Below, piece after piece: positions 27,977 through 36,883 of a stretch of 64,000 bases of DNA. Where the stretch lies: positions 1,426,001 through 1,490,000 of the forward strand of contig NZ_CP109178.1 of NCBI RefSeq assembly GCF_036248255.1, written 5' to 3'. This DNA comes from Streptomyces sp. NBC_01717. GTDB taxonomy: Bacteria; Actinomycetota; Actinomycetes; Streptomycetales; Streptomycetaceae. Position 1 is the stretch's first letter; every line of letters begins with the position of its first letter. A program made the position numbers and the translations under genes. The notes beneath the pieces were generated by a model. It did no database searches. It had not been told where the DNA came from and worked only from the letters and a program-made list of their open reading frames with translations.

Positions 27977-28483
27977 ATGGATTCCCGACCCACCGAGATC
28001 CCCACGCGCAACAACCGTCCGCCCGTCGCCCAAGCGGCGCTCGGCGTGGGGGTCGTCGTGCAGGACGAGCGGGGACGCATCCTGCTCGGCAGACACCACA
28101 GCGGCACCTGGGAGCTGCCGGGCGGCAAGGTCGACCCGACGAACGAGTCGATCGCCGCGGCTGCCGTGCGGGAGTTGCGCGAGGAGACCGGCCTGGACGT
28201 CACCGAGGACCGGGTGACGGTCTTCGCGATGCTTCACGACGTGGTCGCCGGTATCAACCGCGTGACCATGGCCGCCGTGGTGACCGTGCAGTCGGAGAAC
28301 CCGCAGGTCACGGAACCCCATCTGATCAGCACCTGGCAGTGGACCGGCCTCGACGACCTGCCGGAGCCGCTCTTCGATCCCTCGGCCCAGATCCTCGCGG
28401 CCTGGCGCCCGGAGCTGCCCGTCGAGCATCCCCCCGCCCACTGTCTGAAGGTCATGGACGTCCCCGCCGGAGCCGACTCATAA
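27977..28483 (+). CDS. NUDIX hydrolase
   Basis: 168 aa with a complete Nudix box: [25 protein letters not shown] (residues about 49-73) has the G-x5-E-x7-REUxEExGU pattern. It is a nucleotide-diphosphate-linked metabolite hydrolase, perhaps 8-oxo-dGTP/CTP diphosphatase-like from [18 protein letters not shown]. Start ATG at 27977 with GAGGAG upstream. It follows the ABC exporter after 88 bp and could be cotranscribed. There is no specific clue to substrate. Confidence 0.9.
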   Translation: MDSRPTEIPTRNNRPPVAQAALGVGVVVQDERGRILLGRHHSGTWELPGGKVDPTNESIAAAAVRELREETGLDVTEDRVTVFAMLHDVVAGINRVTMAAVVTVQSENPQVTEPHLISTWQWTGLDDLPEPLFDPSAQILAAWRPELPVEHPPAHCLKVMDVPAGADS

Positions 28484-28510
28484 CCTAGGGCAATTAATCG
28501 TTTGCCTAGG
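28484..28510. promoter_or_regulatory. Inverted repeat upstream of the FBP-domain gene
   Basis: CCTAGGGCAA and TTGCCTAGG form a dyad with one bulged base around an AT-rich centre, in an unusually AT-rich 55-bp spacer. It may be an operator for the gene at 28539 or a weak terminator for the NUDIX gene. Confidence 0.4.
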
Positions 28511-28538
28511 ACTCATAGGCATCATTAGCGTCCTCGGC

Positions 28539-29036
28539 ATGAAGGCCGTGAGTGAGCAGGACATCCGCGCATCGTTCGTCAATTGCTCCAAGGGGGAAGC
28601 CAGGCGTCTGCCGATGCCGCGCGATCTTGCCGAGCAGCCCTGGGACGACCTGGATTTCCTGGGCTGGCGCGATCTCGCCGCACCGGGGCGCAGCTACATC
28701 GTCACCGATCACGAAGGCGAGCTGATCGGCATCACCCTCCGGTTCCCCTCCCGGCAACGGGGCTTCCTCCACCGCAGCATGTGTTCACTCTGCCTGACCA
28801 CACACCCGGGCAGCGGTGTCTCACTGATGACTGCCCGCAAGTCGGGCCCGGCAGGGCGGGAGGGGAATTCGGTCGGCGTGTACATCTGCACCGACCTCGC
28901 CTGCTCGCTCTATGTCCGCGGCAGGAAGGTACCGGCCGCCGGCGGACGCTTCAAGGAGACGCTGACCCTGGAGGAGCAGGTGGCACGCACCCGGACCAAC
29001 CTCGCCGCGTTCCTGCGCACGCTGTACGTGGCCTGA
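28539..29036 (+). CDS. FBP-domain (EF-G-binding treble-clef) protein
   Basis: 165 aa similar to the C-terminal zinc-finger domain of EF-G-binding proteins. CSLC (about residues 86-89) and, some 40 residues later, CTDLAC (about 118-123) provide the treble-clef zinc ligands, with HRSM and YVRG flanking. In FusB-type proteins this domain binds elongation factor G, sometimes giving fusidic acid resistance, but stand-alone actinobacterial versions are uncharacterised. ATG at 28539; it looks monocistronic. Confidence 0.82.
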   Translation: MKAVSEQDIRASFVNCSKGEARRLPMPRDLAEQPWDDLDFLGWRDLAAPGRSYIVTDHEGELIGITLRFPSRQRGFLHRSMCSLCLTTHPGSGVSLMTARKSGPAGREGNSVGVYICTDLACSLYVRGRKVPAAGGRFKETLTLEEQVARTRTNLAAFLRTLYVA

Positions 29037-29111
29037 CCGCCTGGCCGCCGTCACAGACCAGGGGCCGCACCGGATCCGGTAAGAGCCGACGGGTCACCCT
29101 GAGCCTGCTGG

Positions 29112-29120
29112 TGATCGTAT
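29112..29120. promoter_or_regulatory. TGATCGTAT element upstream of the regulator gene
   Basis: TGATCGTAT here recurs exactly at 30308-30316, before the transporter operon controlled by the nearby regulator. A GCTCGATACG stretch 11 bp downstream is a related inverted half. This suggests autoregulation. Confidence 0.4.
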
Positions 29121-29215
29121 TGAACGCAGACGCTCGATACGCTATTGGGCGTACAGTGACCTGCGAGGAGTCACTCTCCGCGTCTGTCCGTCCAGCCTTG
29201 CCACAGGGGGAGCCC

Positions 29216-30310
29216 ATGCGACTGCATGTCGACCAGCGCCATGAGCGGGTGCTCGAGCTCGTCAGGGAGCGCGGCAGCCTCCGGGTCGCCGATCTGGCGT
29301 CCGAACTCGGTGTCTCAGCAGTGACGTTGAGGCGCGATGTGGAGGCGCTGGCAGCTCAGGGGAGGGTGCAGCGGCTGCACGGGGCCGTGGTGTGGCCGGG
29401 TGGGCAGGCCTCGGAGGCGCCGGTGCAGACGCCGGCCGCCGAGGGCGCCGTGATCGGAATGATCGTGCCGACCACCAACTTCATCTTCGCCGACATCGTG
29501 CGCGGGGCGCGCGAGACCGTGGAGGCCCAGGGCGGCCGCCTGGTGCTCGGGATGTCCGGCTACGTGGACACGGAGGACCCCGTACAGGCGGAACATCTGC
29601 TGGCGGGAGGGGCCGAAGGGCTGTTGATCGCGCCCAGTTGGTTCGGTGGGGTACCCGCCGACGGCCAGGAGAAATGGCTGCTGGAATGCCCGGTTCCGGC
29701 CGTGCTCGTCGAGCGCACGGCGCCGGCCGGCAATCCCGCCGCAGGGCTCGACCGCGTGCGCACGGACCGGGCGCACGGCGCCGCGGTGGCGGTCGGTCAC
29801 TTCGCGAAGCTGGGGCACCGGGCGGTCGCGGCGGTACTGCAGGAAGGACCGCACGCCGCGCAGATCGCCGCGGGATATCTGGCCGCGATGGAGTCGCTCG
29901 GGCTGACGACCGTGCCGGGATCGCCGGCGATCAGGGGACACGGCGAGTACGACGAGACAGTGCAGTACCTGGTCGACGCGGTCAGGGAACGGGGGGTCAC
30001 GGCAGCGCTCGTGCACAGCGACGAGGACGCGATCGTGCTGGTGCCCAGGCTGCAGGAACGCGGCATCAATGTGCCCTCCGACCTGGCCCTCATCGCGTAC
30101 GACGACGAGGTGGCGGGCCTGTCCGACGTGCCGCTCACGGCCGTCGCGCCACCGAAGCGGGCGGTGGGCGAGCTGGCCGCGAAACTGATGCTGCAGCGGC
30201 TGGCGGAGCGCGCCTCGGGCCGGACTCCGACGCCGCGCCAGCACCTCGAACTGCTGCCGGAGCTGCGGGTACGGGCGTCGTGCGGAGCCGGCGAAGTGAG
30301 CGGCAACTGA
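29216..30310 (+). CDS. DeoR-type HTH fused to a LacI-type sugar-binding domain
   Basis: 364 aa. Residues 5-60 are a DeoR winged helix (RHERVLELVRERGSLRVADL then VSAVTLRRDVEALAAQGRVQ). Residues about 75-355 are a periplasmic-binding-protein-like LacI/GalR effector domain (IGMIVPTTNFIFADIVRGAR, VALV-type core, LALIAYDDEVAGLSDVPLTAV). Such hybrids are local repressors of sugar operons in streptomycetes. ATG at 29216 with AGGGGGAG upstream. It directly precedes the ABC sugar operon and shares sequence elements with its promoter, so it probably represses that operon until the sugar is present. Confidence 0.88.
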   Translation: MRLHVDQRHERVLELVRERGSLRVADLASELGVSAVTLRRDVEALAAQGRVQRLHGAVVWPGGQASEAPVQTPAAEGAVIGMIVPTTNFIFADIVRGARETVEAQGGRLVLGMSGYVDTEDPVQAEHLLAGGAEGLLIAPSWFGGVPADGQEKWLLECPVPAVLVERTAPAGNPAAGLDRVRTDRAHGAAVAVGHFAKLGHRAVAAVLQEGPHAAQIAAGYLAAMESLGLTTVPGSPAIRGHGEYDETVQYLVDAVRERGVTAALVHSDEDAIVLVPRLQERGINVPSDLALIAYDDEVAGLSDVPLTAVAPPKRAVGELAAKLMLQRLAERASGRTPTPRQHLELLPELRVRASCGAGEVSGN

Positions 30311-30329
30311 TCGTATCTCGATCGTTTTG
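30308..30329. promoter_or_regulatory. Candidate operator of the sugar ABC operon
   Basis: Contains TGATCGTAT, also found before the regulator gene, running into TCTCGATCGTTTTG, which is nearly repeated at 42214-42227 upstream of a polysaccharide lyase. A TTGACT at 30350-30355 could be the -35 just downstream. Confidence 0.45.
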
Positions 30330-30427
30330 ATTGTTGTGTGCGTTCGCTCTTGACTGTGATCGACATCGCGCAAATGATGTCCCTCGTTCGCCTCTCTTCC
30401 CGTACGAGGTCCCGTAGGAGCCGTGCA

Positions 30428-31735
30428 ATGTCGCGCACTTCACGTTCGTTCCGTATAGCCGCCGTCTCTTCCGTCGCAGCTCTGGGCCTGCTCGCCACCG
30501 CCTGCGGCGGCGACGGCGGCTCGACCGACGCCAAGTCGAACGGCAAGCCGGTAACCATCAGCTACTGGACCTGGACGCTGGGCGCCAAGGCGACTGCCGA
30601 CGAGTTCAACAGGACCCACAAGGACATCCAGGTCAAGTTCACCGAGATCCCCAGCTCGACCGAGGGCTACAGCAAGCTGGCCAACGCGGTGAGGGCGGGC
30701 AACGCCCCCGACGTCGCCACCATCGAGTACCAGATGGTCCCCGAGTTCGCGAGCCAGGGGAATCTGGTCGACCTCACCGACCTCGCCGGTGACACGGTCA
30801 AGGAGAAGTTCCCCGAACCCATCCAGAACCTGGTGAACTTCGGCGGCAAGACCTGGACGGTCCCGTTCGACGCCGCTCCGCAGCTGTACTACTACCGCAC
30901 GGACCTGTTCAAGAAGTACGGCATCGAAGTCCCGAAGACCTGGGACGAGTTCAGGACCGCTGCCGCGAAGGTCAAGAAGAAGGACAAGAGTGTCCGTCTG
31001 GCCTCGATGCCCAAGTCGGACCCGGCGCTGTTCGCCGCGCTGTCCTGGCAGGCCGGTGGCAAGTGGTTCTCCACCGAGGGTGACGCCTGGAAGCCCGCCG
31101 TCGACGACGCCGGCTCCAAGAAGGCCGCCGCCTACTGGGACGGTCTGATCAAGGACGACCTCGTGCAGACCTTCACCGGCTGGAGCCCCGAGGAGACCAA
31201 GGCCCGGGTCGAGGGCAAGACGCTCAGCTTCCTCGGCGCCTCCTGGTCCGCGGGCGGCATGAAGACCTCGCTCCCGGACCTCGCGGGCAAGTGGGCCGCC
31301 GCGCCCATGCCGAACTGGGGCACCCCGGCCAGCGGCAACTACGGCGGCACCTCCTACGGCGTGCTCAAGGGCAGCAAGCACACCGAGGCCGCCGCCGAGT
31401 TCATCAAGTGGGTCACCACCAACGGCGACGCCGTCAAGGCCCGCCTGAGCGACAAGAAGTCCCCCAGCAGCGCACTGCCGGCCAACCCGGAGATGCGTGA
31501 GGTCGCCGCGTCCCAGTTCGACACCGCGTACTTCAAGGGCCAGGACATCTACGAGCTCGCCTCCGAGCAGGTCGACACCATCGTCCCCGGCTGGACCTGG
31601 GGTCCGAACCAGATGGACGTCTACACGGCGGTGCAGGACGCATCCGCCAAGGGCGGCTTCGCAGCCGGCGTCGGGGCCGGCCAGCAGAAGGCCAAGTCGG
31701 GCATCGAGGACCGCGGGCTCAAGCTCGCCAAGTGA
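30428..31735 (+). CDS. ABC sugar transporter, lipoprotein binding protein
   Basis: 435-aa extracytoplasmic solute-binding protein of family 1. A basic N-terminus, a hydrophobic stretch and the lipobox LLATAC (Cys near residue 25) mark it as a lipoprotein. The mature part starts GGDGGSTDAK, then TISYWTWTLGAKATADEFN, VGN-APDVATIEYQMVPEF and repeated aromatic residues for sugar stacking. It should catch an oligosaccharide outside the membrane. ATG at 30428 with AGGAG upstream. The operon continues with two permeases. No ATPase follows, so a shared MsiK-type ATPase encoded elsewhere is the likely motor. Confidence 0.92.
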   Translation: MSRTSRSFRIAAVSSVAALGLLATACGGDGGSTDAKSNGKPVTISYWTWTLGAKATADEFNRTHKDIQVKFTEIPSSTEGYSKLANAVRAGNAPDVATIEYQMVPEFASQGNLVDLTDLAGDTVKEKFPEPIQNLVNFGGKTWTVPFDAAPQLYYYRTDLFKKYGIEVPKTWDEFRTAAAKVKKKDKSVRLASMPKSDPALFAALSWQAGGKWFSTEGDAWKPAVDDAGSKKAAAYWDGLIKDDLVQTFTGWSPEETKARVEGKTLSFLGASWSAGGMKTSLPDLAGKWAAAPMPNWGTPASGNYGGTSYGVLKGSKHTEAAAEFIKWVTTNGDAVKARLSDKKSPSSALPANPEMREVAASQFDTAYFKGQDIYELASEQVDTIVPGWTWGPNQMDVYTAVQDASAKGGFAAGVGAGQQKAKSGIEDRGLKLAK

Positions 31736-31740
31736 CCCGT

Positions 31741-31776
31741 CGGGGTCCGGCCGCGCCTGACCGCGGCCGGACCCCG
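31741..31776 (+). terminator. Strong intercistronic hairpin (attenuator or stabiliser)
   Basis: A 15-bp GC-rich stem (arms start CGGGGTCCGG and end CCGGACCCCG) with a 6-nt loop sits 5 bp after the binding-protein stop and before the permease genes. This location is typical of partial terminators that keep the binding protein more abundant than the permeases. Confidence 0.6.
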
Positions 31777-31820
31777 TCGACCACCCTCCCCCGCAGCGTC
31801 CATCCGCCAAGGAGCCCACC

Positions 31821-32780
31821 GTGGCAGCACCACTCGCCAAGGCCGTGCGCCCATCACGAGCCGGCACCCCCCGCGCGAGCGCGTCCCGGCTGAAGCGCAA
31901 TCAGCGCGGTGCCGCGGCCCTGTTCATCGTTCCGTTCTTCGTGCTGTTCGCCGCCGTCATGGCGGCTCCGATCATCTATGCCGTGTGGATGAGCCTGTTC
32001 CAGGAGCGCGCCTCCTCCGGGCTCGGATTCGGCGGCACCGAGCGGGCGTTCGCCGGCTTCGCCAACTTCACCAACGCCCTTTCCGACCAGGGCTTCCGCG
32101 AGTCCTTCCTGCACATAGCGGTCTACTGCGCGCTGTACATCCCGGTCATGATCGGCGCCGCGCTCGGACTGGCGCTGCTCGTGGACTCCGCGGTCGCCAG
32201 GGCCAGGAAGTTCTTCCAGCTGGCGCTCTTCCTGCCGCACGCCGTGCCTGGTCTGATCGCCTCGATCCTGTGGATCTACCTCTACACGCCCGGCCTCAGC
32301 CCGGTCCTCGACTGGATCGGCGCCCTCGGCGGTTCGTGGAACTTCTTCAGCGACGACCATGTGCTCTCCTCCATGGTGAACCTCACCGCGTGGCAGTGGA
32401 TCGGCTACAACATGGTGATCTTCTACGCGGCGCTGCAGGCCGTACCGCGTGAGCTCGTCGAGGCCGCCGTCGTCGACGGCGCCGGGGCCATCCGTACCGC
32501 CTTGCAGATCAAGGTGCCGATGATCGCCTCCGCGGTCGTCATGACCGTGCTCTTCACCTGCGTCGGCGCGATCCAGCTCTTCACCGAGCCCAAGCTCTTC
32601 AACCAGCGGGGCACCTCGTCGGTGGACACCGAGTGGTCCCCGACCCTGTTCATCTGGAAGGCCGGCTTCGTCCAGCACGACTACGGACTCGCCGCCGCCG
32701 CTTCCCTGATGCTCGCCGCCCTCGGCGTGCTGCTCTCGTACGTCGTCACCAAGCTCGGAAACCGGTGGAAGTCCGCATGA
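31821..32780 (+). CDS. ABC sugar transporter permease (MalF/UgpA type)
   Basis: 319 aa with six transmembrane helices starting at about residue 31. It carries the cytoplasmic EAA loop ELVEAAVVDGAGAIRTALQIKVPMI near residues 213-237 that docks the ATPase. GTG start at 31821 with AAGGAG upstream. Overlaps the second permease by ATGA. Confidence 0.92.
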   Translation: MAAPLAKAVRPSRAGTPRASASRLKRNQRGAAALFIVPFFVLFAAVMAAPIIYAVWMSLFQERASSGLGFGGTERAFAGFANFTNALSDQGFRESFLHIAVYCALYIPVMIGAALGLALLVDSAVARARKFFQLALFLPHAVPGLIASILWIYLYTPGLSPVLDWIGALGGSWNFFSDDHVLSSMVNLTAWQWIGYNMVIFYAALQAVPRELVEAAVVDGAGAIRTALQIKVPMIASAVVMTVLFTCVGAIQLFTEPKLFNQRGTSSVDTEWSPTLFIWKAGFVQHDYGLAAAASLMLAALGVLLSYVVTKLGNRWKSA

Positions 32781-33712
32781 GCACTCACACGGTCACCCAG
32801 GAATCCGTCCCCGCCCGGGCGCCGGCCGCTCCCTCGGAGCGCAGACCCGCCGCGACCGGCCGGCGGCGCAGCCCGGCGCATGTGCTGCTCTCCAAGGGCG
32901 TCGTCAACGGAGTGCTGCTCCTCGCCGCGTTCTACATGCTGATGCCGGTCAGCTGGCTGCTCTTCGCGGCCACCAAGAACCACCGCGACCTGTTCGCCAC
33001 CGGTGGCTTCTCCTTCGGGGACTTCAACCTCTTCGCGAACATCCATGACGTCCTCACCTTCAACGACGGCATCTACCTGCGCTGGTTCGGCAACAGCCTG
33101 CTGTACTCGGTGGTCGGCTCGGCCGCCTCCGCGCTGCTGTGCACCGCCACCGGCTACGCCTTCGACAAGTACGACTTCCGGGGCAAGGAGAAGCTGTTCG
33201 GTCTGGTGCTCGGCGGCGTCCTGGTGCCGGCCACGGTGATCCAGCTGCCGATGTATCTGCTGGCCTCCAAGGTCGGCGTCGTCAACACCTACTGGGCAAT
33301 CCTGCTGCCGGCCCTGGTCAACCCGTTCGGTGTGTATCTCGCCCGGGTCTTCTCCGAGGGATACGTACCCAACGAGGTCCTCGAGGCGGCGCGGGTGGAC
33401 GGCGCCGGCGAGCTCCGTACGTTCCGCCGGATCTCGCTGCCGATGCTCGCCCCCGGCTTCATGACCATCTTCCTGTTCTCGTTCACCGGAAGCTGGAACA
33501 ACTTCTTCGGCGCCCTGGTCATGCTCAACGACGACTCCCTCTACCCGGTCAACCTGGGCCTGTTCATGTGGAACACCACCACGTCCCAGCAGCCCGAGTT
33601 CTACTCACTGGTGATCACCGGCTCGCTCATCGCCGTCATCCCGCTGATCATCGCGTTCATCGGCCTGCAGCGCTTCTGGCGCTCCGGCCTGACCGCGGGT
33701 GCGGTGAAGTGA
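32777..33712 (+). CDS. ABC sugar transporter permease (MalG/UgpE type)
   Basis: 311 aa, six helices, with EAA loop EVLEAARVDGAGELRTFRRISLPMLAPG near residues 203-230. ATG at 32777 inside the end of the first permease gene (ATGA). An N-terminal Pro/Arg-rich cytosolic stretch of about 40 residues precedes the first helix. It pairs with the upstream permease to form the channel. Confidence 0.92.
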   Translation: MSTHTVTQESVPARAPAAPSERRPAATGRRRSPAHVLLSKGVVNGVLLLAAFYMLMPVSWLLFAATKNHRDLFATGGFSFGDFNLFANIHDVLTFNDGIYLRWFGNSLLYSVVGSAASALLCTATGYAFDKYDFRGKEKLFGLVLGGVLVPATVIQLPMYLLASKVGVVNTYWAILLPALVNPFGVYLARVFSEGYVPNEVLEAARVDGAGELRTFRRISLPMLAPGFMTIFLFSFTGSWNNFFGALVMLNDDSLYPVNLGLFMWNTTTSQQPEFYSLVITGSLIAVIPLIIAFIGLQRFWRSGLTAGAVK

Positions 33713-33714
33713 TC

Positions 33715-34770
33715 ATGCTCGTACCGGAAGGCACCGTCCTGAACAGCTCGGACCGCACCCCGGCCGGCCGGCGACCGGTCACCGTGCTCGCCATGGGCGG
33801 CGAGATCCACCGCACCCTGCTGGCCGGCGGCGCCCTCGAGCGACTCGGGCACATCGCGGCGGTGGACACGTCGCTGCTGGTCACCGACTACGCCGCCGCC
33901 GATCCCGCCGTGCTCGCCGACACCGAAGTCCTCTTCACCCACTGGGGCTCCCCCCAGCTCTCCGACGAGGCACTGCGGCTCATGCCGCGGCTGCGGGCGG
34001 TCGTCCACGCGGCAGGTTCCGTCAAGCACCACGTCACCGAGGCGGTGTGGGAGCGCGACATCGCCGTCTCGTCCGCGGCTGCCGCCAACGCGCTGCCCGT
34101 CGCCGAATTCACCCTGGCCGCGATCCTGTTCGCCAACAAGCGGGTCCTCGGCGCCGCGCGGCGCTACCGCGAGACACGGGGCGCCTTCGACCTCCTCCCG
34201 CACTTCGCCGGGCAGGGCAACTATCTGCGCACCATCGGAATCGTGGGTGCCTCACGGATCGGCCGCCGGGTGATCGAACTGCTGCGGCCGTTCGACCTGG
34301 AGGTCCTGCTGCACGATCCGTATGTGGGCAGGGAGGACGCCGCCGCCCTCGGCGTGGAGCGCGTCGGTCTCGACGAACTCGTGCGGCGCAGTCATGTGGT
34401 GTCCATCCACGCTCCCCAACTCCCGGAGACCCGGCACATGTTCGACGCGCCACTGCTCGCGCTGATGGCGGACGGGTCCACGCTCATCAACACCGCGCGC
34501 GGCTCACTCGTCGACACCCGGGCCCTCACCGAGGAACTCGTGTCCGGACGCATCCACGGCGTAATCGATGTGACGGACCCCGACCACCTGCCTTCCGATT
34601 CCCCGCTGTACAACCTGCCCAACGTACTGCTGACCCCGCACATCGCCGGCTCCCTCGGCAATGAGCTCGGTCGCATGGCGCACTGGGCGATCGATGAAGT
34701 GGAGCGGTACGCGCAGGGTGCGCCGTTCGCGTACGGAGTCGGTCCCGACGAGCTGAACCGCTCGGCCTGA
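33715..34770 (+). CDS. D-isomer 2-hydroxyacid dehydrogenase
   Basis: 351 aa. A Rossmann motif IGIVGASRIGRRVIELL (about residues 170-186) has GxSxxG in place of GxGxxG. Catalytic Arg is in NTARGSLVD, the acidic partner region reads DVTDPDHLPSDSPL (Asp rather than the usual Glu), and His is in TPHIAGS. It reduces a 2-oxo acid or oxidises a D-2-hydroxy acid with NAD(P). It is the fourth gene of the sugar-uptake operon, so it may act on a sugar acid derived from the imported carbohydrate. Start ATG at 33715; a GTG at 33709 overlapping the permease stop (GTGA) is an equally good alternative. Confidence 0.85.
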   Translation: MLVPEGTVLNSSDRTPAGRRPVTVLAMGGEIHRTLLAGGALERLGHIAAVDTSLLVTDYAAADPAVLADTEVLFTHWGSPQLSDEALRLMPRLRAVVHAAGSVKHHVTEAVWERDIAVSSAAAANALPVAEFTLAAILFANKRVLGAARRYRETRGAFDLLPHFAGQGNYLRTIGIVGASRIGRRVIELLRPFDLEVLLHDPYVGREDAAALGVERVGLDELVRRSHVVSIHAPQLPETRHMFDAPLLALMADGSTLINTARGSLVDTRALTEELVSGRIHGVIDVTDPDHLPSDSPLYNLPNVLLTPHIAGSLGNELGRMAHWAIDEVERYAQGAPFAYGVGPDELNRSA

Positions 34771-34951
34771 GGAGCATCCCGCATGACCGCAGCCCGGCAC
34801 CGGACACCGCCCATGTCGAGGACCGTTCACCGGGCAGCGGCCGACTCGACCCCGGGGCAGCGGCAGCGAACCGACTTGACCGCCCCGTCGTCAACGGGCG
34901 CGGCCGGACCCCGAGCCGGCCACTCCGATCGAACCTGGGAAGGGCTTTGTC

Positions 34952-36448
34952 ATGTCTGGTCGTGCCCACCGCGTCCTCGTCGTCGGCATCGACGGCGTGC
35001 GGCTCGACACCCTGCGCCGGCTGCCTACCCCGCATCTGGACGCCCTCGCGCGGCAGGGCTTCCTCGCACCGGTCGGGATCGACGACGACACCCCGACGAT
35101 GTCGGGGCCGTGCTGGGCCACGGTCGTGACCGGTGTCACCGTCGCCAAACACGGCGTGTGGAGCAACGACTTCACCGGCCACCGCCTCGCCGTCTTCCCC
35201 GACTTCGCGACCCGGCTCACGGACCAGGACGGACGGCGCACCTTCGTCGCGGCCGGCTGGGAGCCCCTGATTCTCGCCCGCGGCGGGGGCCCGCTCTTCC
35301 AGGCCCCGGCGAGGACCGCGTACGTCTCGCCCGTCGTACACACCCCCGAAGGCTGGGACGCGTGCGACGAGCAGATCACCGAGGAGGCCGTACGGGTGCT
35401 GGCCGGAGACGAACCGGAGGCCTCGTTCGTCTATCTCGGCGCGCCCGACGAGACGGCGCACTTCCTGGGCTGCGGCAGCGCGTACGAGAGTGCTGTGCTG
35501 GCGGCCGACGGGCGCCTCGGACGGCTCCTCGACGCGGTGCGGTCCCGGCCCTCGTACGAGAACGAGGACTGGACGTTTCTCGTGGTCACCGACCACGGTC
35601 ATGCGGACGCGGGCGGGCACGGCGGCCGCACCGAGGAGGAGCGCACCGCCTGGCTGATCGCGGCGGGTCCCGGCATCGCGGCGGGTGCTGTCCCCCGCGC
35701 CGTCCGCCATGTCGACGTGGCCGCCCAGGTGTTCGCCTCGCTCGGTCGGCACGTCGACCGGCACTGGACGCTGGACGGGCGGCCCTTCGCCGCGGCCCCG
35801 CACGCCGTCCTCTTCGACATGGACGGCACACTCGTGGACACCGAGGCGCTGTGGCTGCGAACCGCGCGGGAGACCGCCGCGGGGCTCGGCCACGAGCTGG
35901 GAGAGACCGACCTGCCCTTCGTCCTGGGCCGCGCGGCCGCCGACACCGCCGTTCATCTCAAGCAGGTCTCCGGCACCGGCCGCAGTGCGCGGTCCGTGGC
36001 CGGGGAACTCGACGCAGCCTTCCTGGCCGCCGTCGAGTCCGAAGCCACGGTGTTGCCCGGCGCGTTGGAATTCCTTGATCTGCTCGGGGATCTGGACATT
36101 CCCGTGGCGCTGGTCTCGGCCTCCCCGCGCCCCGTGGTGGACGCGGTGCTCAAGCTCCTCGGCGCGGAGCGGTTCCGTACGACGGTCGCCGAAGGCGAGA
36201 CGCCTCGTACCAAGCCCGCGTCCGATCCCTATCTCGCTGCGGCGCGGGCGCTCGGCGTGGACCCGGCGGCGTGCCTCGCCGTGGAGGACAGCCCGACGGG
36301 CGTCGCCTCGGCCGAGGCTGCGGGTTGCAGGGTGCTCGCGGTGGCCTCCTTCACGGAGATCCCAGCCGCGTCGCGGAGGACGGTTCTGAGCGATCTGCGG
36401 GCGATGGAGCCACAGATCCTGTGGACGGCGGGACTTCGGGCCGGGTAG
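34952..36448 (+). CDS. Alkaline-phosphatase-superfamily/HAD phosphatase fusion
   Basis: 498 aa made of two hydrolases. Residues 1 to about 285 are a nucleotide-pyrophosphatase/phosphodiesterase-type alkaline phosphatase domain: metal Asp in VVGIDGVRLDTL, nucleophile region TMSGPCWATVVTG, and metal ligands in VTDHGHADAGGHGG. Residues about 285-490 are a HAD-IA phosphatase: LFDMDGTLVDTEALW, ALVSASPRPV, AEGETPRTKPASDPYL, AVEDSPTGVASAEAAG. Both active sites look complete. No signal peptide, so it is cytoplasmic. It follows the sugar operon after 181 bp with its own ribosome site. It may remove two phosphates, or a phosphodiester and its phosphate, in sequence. Confidence 0.85.
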   Translation: MSGRAHRVLVVGIDGVRLDTLRRLPTPHLDALARQGFLAPVGIDDDTPTMSGPCWATVVTGVTVAKHGVWSNDFTGHRLAVFPDFATRLTDQDGRRTFVAAGWEPLILARGGGPLFQAPARTAYVSPVVHTPEGWDACDEQITEEAVRVLAGDEPEASFVYLGAPDETAHFLGCGSAYESAVLAADGRLGRLLDAVRSRPSYENEDWTFLVVTDHGHADAGGHGGRTEEERTAWLIAAGPGIAAGAVPRAVRHVDVAAQVFASLGRHVDRHWTLDGRPFAAAPHAVLFDMDGTLVDTEALWLRTARETAAGLGHELGETDLPFVLGRAAADTAVHLKQVSGTGRSARSVAGELDAAFLAAVESEATVLPGALEFLDLLGDLDIPVALVSASPRPVVDAVLKLLGAERFRTTVAEGETPRTKPASDPYLAAARALGVDPAACLAVEDSPTGVASAEAAGCRVLAVASFTEIPAASRRTVLSDLRAMEPQILWTAGLRAG

Positions 36449-36573
36449 TGGCGCGCAGCCACCGGCAGCGAGCGGCGAGGCGCGCCTGACACGCGCCACG
36501 CTGCCCGCTGCGGCATCGGCCAGGAGGCGGCGAGGGCCGCGGCTGCGATGACGGGCAAGGACCTGCGCATGGT

Positions 36574-36883
36574 TCAGCCTCCGGTGGTCATGGTGACTTC
36601 GCCGCTGCTGAGGCTGTAGCTCGCATTCGCTTTGCAGGGGCCGTAGGTGTACGCACTCGTGTTGGTGCCGGTACCGGGCTCGGGGCTGACGAACGGCTTG
36701 CCCCAGACCGCCTGCCCGTACGGGATCGAGGCGCAGTCGGCGACCGACTTGTAGTACTCGACGAAGCCGACTCCGCTGGGCTTGAGCAGTCCGGCCGACG
36801 AGGAGACGTTCCAGCTCCCGATCGTCGTCCAGGTGTTGGTGCTGGTGTCGACGACGTACCCGGTCGGGTGCCCGGCCGACCGG
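36574..36883 (-). pseudogene. C-terminal fragment of a secreted protein
   Basis: The frame ending at 36574 encodes about 100 residues with a natural secreted-protein look: TGYVVDTSTNTWTTIGSWNV, YYKSVADCASIPYGQAVW, two Cys, many Ser/Thr/Tyr, and an end in EVTMTTGG. The 5' part runs back into the last codons of the lyase gene (to 36918) and there is no signal peptide or good ribosome site. It therefore looks like the 3' remnant of a truncated gene fused against the lyase. I cannot name the family. Confidence 0.45.

Noticed and set aside
34783..36078. Plus-strand frame overlapping the phosphatase fusion
   Set aside because: Arg/Pro-rich shadow of the 34952-36448 gene in another frame.
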